From Anaerolineae bacterium (GTDB lineage Bacteria > Chloroflexota > Anaerolineae > B4-G1 > SLSP01), in the NCBI GenBank assembly GCA_016934645.1, contig JAFGSL010000215.1:1-43556 (forward strand): a stretch of 43,556 nt of DNA. Direction: 5' to 3'. The translations under genes and the position numbers were made by a program. Positions 41,260 through 43,556 of the stretch are shown in pieces. The notes below the pieces were generated by a model. It was not told the DNA's origin. It saw only the letters and a list, made by a program, of their open reading frames with translations, and made no database searches. Position 1 is the stretch's first letter, and each line of letters begins with the position of its first letter.

Positions 41260-42708
41260 TTAACTGGCCCGATGCAAGGCCAAAGCACGTTGATAGAGAT
41301 CGATATAAGCACGAGCGGAAGCATCCCAGGAAAAATCGCGTTCCATTGCGCGCTGCTGAATAGCCATCCAGCGCGACTTGTTTCTAAAAGCTTGCAAAGC
41401 ACGTTCCATCGCACCCAATAAAGCCGGGGCAGAATATGCATCGAAGGCAAACCCCACACCCCGGTCTGTATGCACGTCCGCATCGATGACGGTATCCGCC
41501 AGCCCTCCCGTCACGTGGACCACGGGCACCGCGCCATAATGCATCGCCGACATCAACCCAATACTGCATGGTTCAGCACGGCTCGGTGTAAGAAAAACAT
41601 CAACGCTGCCGTAAATACGTCGCGCCAAACGATCATCAAATTTGATGAAGGCTCGCACATTACTGGGGAACTGCGCCTGTAACTCCCGGAACTGGTCTTC
41701 GTATGTTTCTTCGCCGGTTCCCAAAATCACAAACTGCACATCCTTCCGTTTTAGTAACATTTCAATCGCCGGGATAACCAACTCCAAGCCTTTGGTGTCA
41801 TCCATGCGCGTCACCATACCAAACAACGGCGTCTCCGAACTGACGGAAAAACGAGCCTCGCGCTGGAAAGCACTCTTATTCACGGCCCGCATCTTCAGTG
41901 TCTTGCAATTGAAGGTTTGCGCCAGCGCCCCATCCGTCGCCGGATCCCACAAATCTGTATCAATTCCACTGAGAATGCCAAAAATGCGATCACGTCGCTC
42001 GTGCAACAATTCCGACAACGGCCCCCCTGCTCCACCATCGACGATCTCACGAGCATACGTCGGGCTAAGTGTGCTAATAAGATCGGCATGCGCAACGCCC
42101 TGAGCCATCCAATTGACCTGTCCCGGCACTTCACCTGACAAATGGGGCAGTTTCCCCATCTGTGCGAAGGTCAAAATCAAACGGCCACAAATACCTTGAT
42201 AGGCAAGATTATGAATAGTGAAAAGTGTAGCGAGGTCGCGGTATAGTGGCTCAGAGCGTCCGTACACATCGAGCCAGGCCAAAACGGGAGCCGTGTGCCA
42301 GTCATTTGCGTGGATCACCTCTGGCTGCCAGTCCAGCATCTTCAGCATCGCAATGATGCCGCGCGAGAAAAACGTGAATCGCTGCGGATCGTCATTGAAA
42401 CCGTAGACACGCTCGCGGTTGGAGAAGTATTGATCATTCCACAGCAGATAAACCGGCACGCCGGCCGCGTCGGTCTCCAGGAGCAAGGCGTGTTCCTCCC
42501 CCGATCCGATAGGTACAGCTAACGACCCCACGCGTCGGAAATTGTGCCCCGTGCCCTGTAGAGCGCCATAGCGGGGAATAACTACTCGAACATCGACACC
42601 CAAGCGGCGTAAAGCTTTGGGAAGCGCTCCAGCAACGTCTGCCAACCCACCCACCTTTGTAAAAGGGGTGGCCTCAGCAGCCAGGAAAAGCACCTTGACA
42701 CCGTCCAT
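41260..42708 (-). CDS. glgA: Glycogen synthase, GT5 family
   Basis: 482 residues. Transfers glucose from ADP- or UDP-glucose to the growing alpha-1,4-glucan. N-terminal signature VLFLAAEATPFTKVGGLADVAGALP contains the KVGGL donor-binding motif (~18-22); the second domain holds TPSRAEPCSIGLMSAMHYGAVP and TGGLADTV, the E-x7-type donor site of GT-B synthases (canonical EPCGL is EPCSIG here). Length matches bacterial GlgA. The ATG at 42708 follows GAGGT and a strong promoter at 42759. GH57 follows on the same transcript, forming an alpha-glucan pair. Confidence 0.95.
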   Translation of the reverse strand: MDGVKVLFLAAEATPFTKVGGLADVAGALPKALRRLGVDVRVVIPRYGALQGTGHNFRRVGSLAVPIGSGEEHALLLETDAAGVPVYLLWNDQYFSNRERVYGFNDDPQRFTFFSRGIIAMLKMLDWQPEVIHANDWHTAPVLAWLDVYGRSEPLYRDLATLFTIHNLAYQGICGRLILTFAQMGKLPHLSGEVPGQVNWMAQGVAHADLISTLSPTYAREIVDGGAGGPLSELLHERRDRIFGILSGIDTDLWDPATDGALAQTFNCKTLKMRAVNKSAFQREARFSVSSETPLFGMVTRMDDTKGLELVIPAIEMLLKRKDVQFVILGTGEETYEDQFRELQAQFPSNVRAFIKFDDRLARRIYGSVDVFLTPSRAEPCSIGLMSAMHYGAVPVVHVTGGLADTVIDADVHTDRGVGFAFDAYSAPALLGAMERALQAFRNKSRWMAIQQRAMERDFSWDASARAYIDLYQRALALHRAS

Positions 42709-42758
42709 ATGATCTTACCTCAATTGAACTCGTCCGGACAATCCGATTCTGTACACCC

Positions 42759-42786
42759 ATTATAGCCGACTTCGTCGAAACGGCAA
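42759..42786 (-). promoter_or_regulatory. Promoter of glgA-GH57
   Basis: On the minus strand TTGCCG (42786-42781), 16 nt, TATAAT (42764-42759). Start near 42752. The -35 region lies within a short inverted repeat (ggcaacgg/ccgttgcc). Confidence 0.7.
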
Positions 42787-42802
42787 CGGGTGCCAAAATG
42801 CC

Positions 42803-42838
42803 GGTAGACGGCAGACGGTAGACAGTAGACGGGTAGCG
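42803..42838. repeat. Degenerate (gtagacgg) repeat
   Basis: About five shuffled copies of GTAGACGGCAGACGG, with an adjacent GACAGTAGACGG, between the divergent glgA and aminotransferase genes. Similar degenerate word repeats occur elsewhere in the intergenic DNA. Confidence 0.7.
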
Positions 42839-42909
42839 GAGAAACGGCAATAATATCTATAATCTATTCATTTATTTCGTTCAATCCACCGACCAGAAGG
42901 AGGACCGCT

Positions 42910-43556
42910 GTGAAATCACGAGATTACATCGCGCTGGAAAGACAGTACGGCGCAACAAACTACAAACCCCTGGAAGTCGTTCTAACCCACGGTCAAGGAA
43001 TCTGGGTGTGGGACGTTGAAGGCAACCAGTATCTCGACTTTCTCGCATCTTACTCGGCGGTGAACCAGGGGCACTGCCATCCCAAAATCGCCGCAGTGGT
43101 GCACGAGCAGCTCGACCGGCTAACACTCACATCAAGAGCGTTCCACAATGATCAGCTAGGGCTGCTTTACAAAGACCTGTGCGAATTGACCAACTCTCAC
43201 ATGGTGCTACCAATGAACAGTGGTGCTGAGGCCGTGGAGTCGTGTATCAAGGCCGTGCGCAAGTGGGGATACCAAACCAAAGACATCCCCTATGGTCAGG
43301 CCGAGATCATCGTCTGCGCCAACAACTTCCACGGACGCACGATCACGATTGTGGGATTCAGTACCGAGGAACAGTACCGCGACGGCTACGCGCCCTTCAC
43401 CCCCGGCTTCGTCATCATCCCCTTTGGCGACGCGGCAGCGCTAGAAGCGGCTATCACGCCCAACACCGTCGCCTTTATGCTCGAACCGATCCAGGGCGAG
43501 GCCGGCATCATCGTCCCACCGGAAGGCTATCTGCGCGACGTGCGCCGCATCTGCAC
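42910..43556 (+). CDS. rocD: Ornithine aminotransferase, 3' truncated by window edge
   Basis: 215 codons visible, cut by the right end. Class III PLP-dependent aminotransferase that converts ornithine and 2-oxoglutarate to glutamate semialdehyde and glutamate. The start, [20 protein letters not shown], is the ornithine-aminotransferase signature, followed by [41 protein letters not shown] and [12 protein letters not shown], and the [10 protein letters not shown] motif before the edge. The PLP Lys lies beyond the window. GTG at 42910 follows AAGGAGG. A TATAAT at 42858-42863 may be its -10 box, but the -35 is poor. Confidence 0.93.
   Translation, partial: MKSRDYIALERQYGATNYKPLEVVLTHGQGIWVWDVEGNQYLDFLASYSAVNQGHCHPKIAAVVHEQLDRLTLTSRAFHNDQLGLLYKDLCELTNSHMVLPMNSGAEAVESCIKAVRKWGYQTKDIPYGQAEIIVCANNFHGRTITIVGFSTEEQYRDGYAPFTPGFVIIPFGDAAALEAAITPNTVAFMLEPIQGEAGIIVPPEGYLRDVRRIC

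Noticed and set aside
42803..42838. Origin-like iteron array near glgA/rocD
   Set aside because: Repeats are too short and irregular, and no DnaA-box cluster or replication gene is nearby.

Overview
The window looks like chromosomal DNA of a Chloroflexota (Chloroflexi) bacterium, probably an Anaerolineae-like lineage. The evidence is gene content: a fused GT39-type/YYY (DUF2298) membrane protein, a PTPS-related polytopic membrane protein, a GH57/DUF3536 protein beside glgA, a UPF0182 protein, a bacterial Elp3 protein, several exported proteins with Thr-Pro linkers, and degenerate intergenic repeats of the kind seen in that phylum. This assignment is inference; there is no rRNA or tRNA in the window.

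Layout. 1-2886: palindromic repeat and a UPF0182 membrane protein (minus). 2935-7322: promoter, a long leader with a small ORF and an intrinsic terminator, then a two-gene heterodimeric ABC exporter (plus). 7389-8909: orphan Phd/YefM-type antitoxin and an M29 aminopeptidase with a strong terminator (plus). 8978-11613: decayed island with a palindromic repeat, a broken BTAD/STAND-ATPase/TPR regulator carrying a G/C-rich inserted repeat, and a frameshifted hypothetical gene. 11632-17624 (minus): probable five-gene surface or polysaccharide operon (FlgD-Ig-like lipoprotein, two GT2 glycosyltransferases, membrane-anchored clan-A glycosidase, TPR protein). 17794-20631 (plus): exported GH3-like protein with a degenerate catalytic loop. 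20719-22400: divergent Ser/Thr kinase and FHA-winged-helix regulator. 22557-24839: PTPS-related membrane protein. 24963-27509 (minus): S1-domain protein, then a separate CtpA-smpB pair. 27665-28164: cold-shock gene with a promoter-terminator leader. 28412-31429: small coiled-coil membrane protein and Elp3 (minus), with a divergent Trm9-like methyltransferase (plus). 31446-34525: PA14-repeat surface protein and amidohydrolase (plus). 34522-39510: giant GT39/YYY membrane protein (minus). 39660-42708: GH57 protein and glgA (minus). 42910-end: partial ornithine aminotransferase (plus).

Themes. Cell-surface glycan work dominates: glycosyltransferases, GT-C-like membrane proteins, glycosidases and Thr-Pro-anchored exoproteins. 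Twelve promoters could be read by eye; ten have a TTG-type -35 box and TANNNT -10 box exactly 16 nt apart. Three of the twelve place the expected transcription start at the start codon (kinase, PTPS-related protein, methyltransferase), which points to leaderless mRNAs and moves two of the annotated starts.

Most worth following up: the Elp3/Trm9-like divergent pair, the attenuator-like leader of the ABC exporter, the promoter-terminator unit inside the cold-shock leader, and two equal-length terminal-inverted-repeat elements placed in the same orientation before the two large polytopic membrane protein genes.
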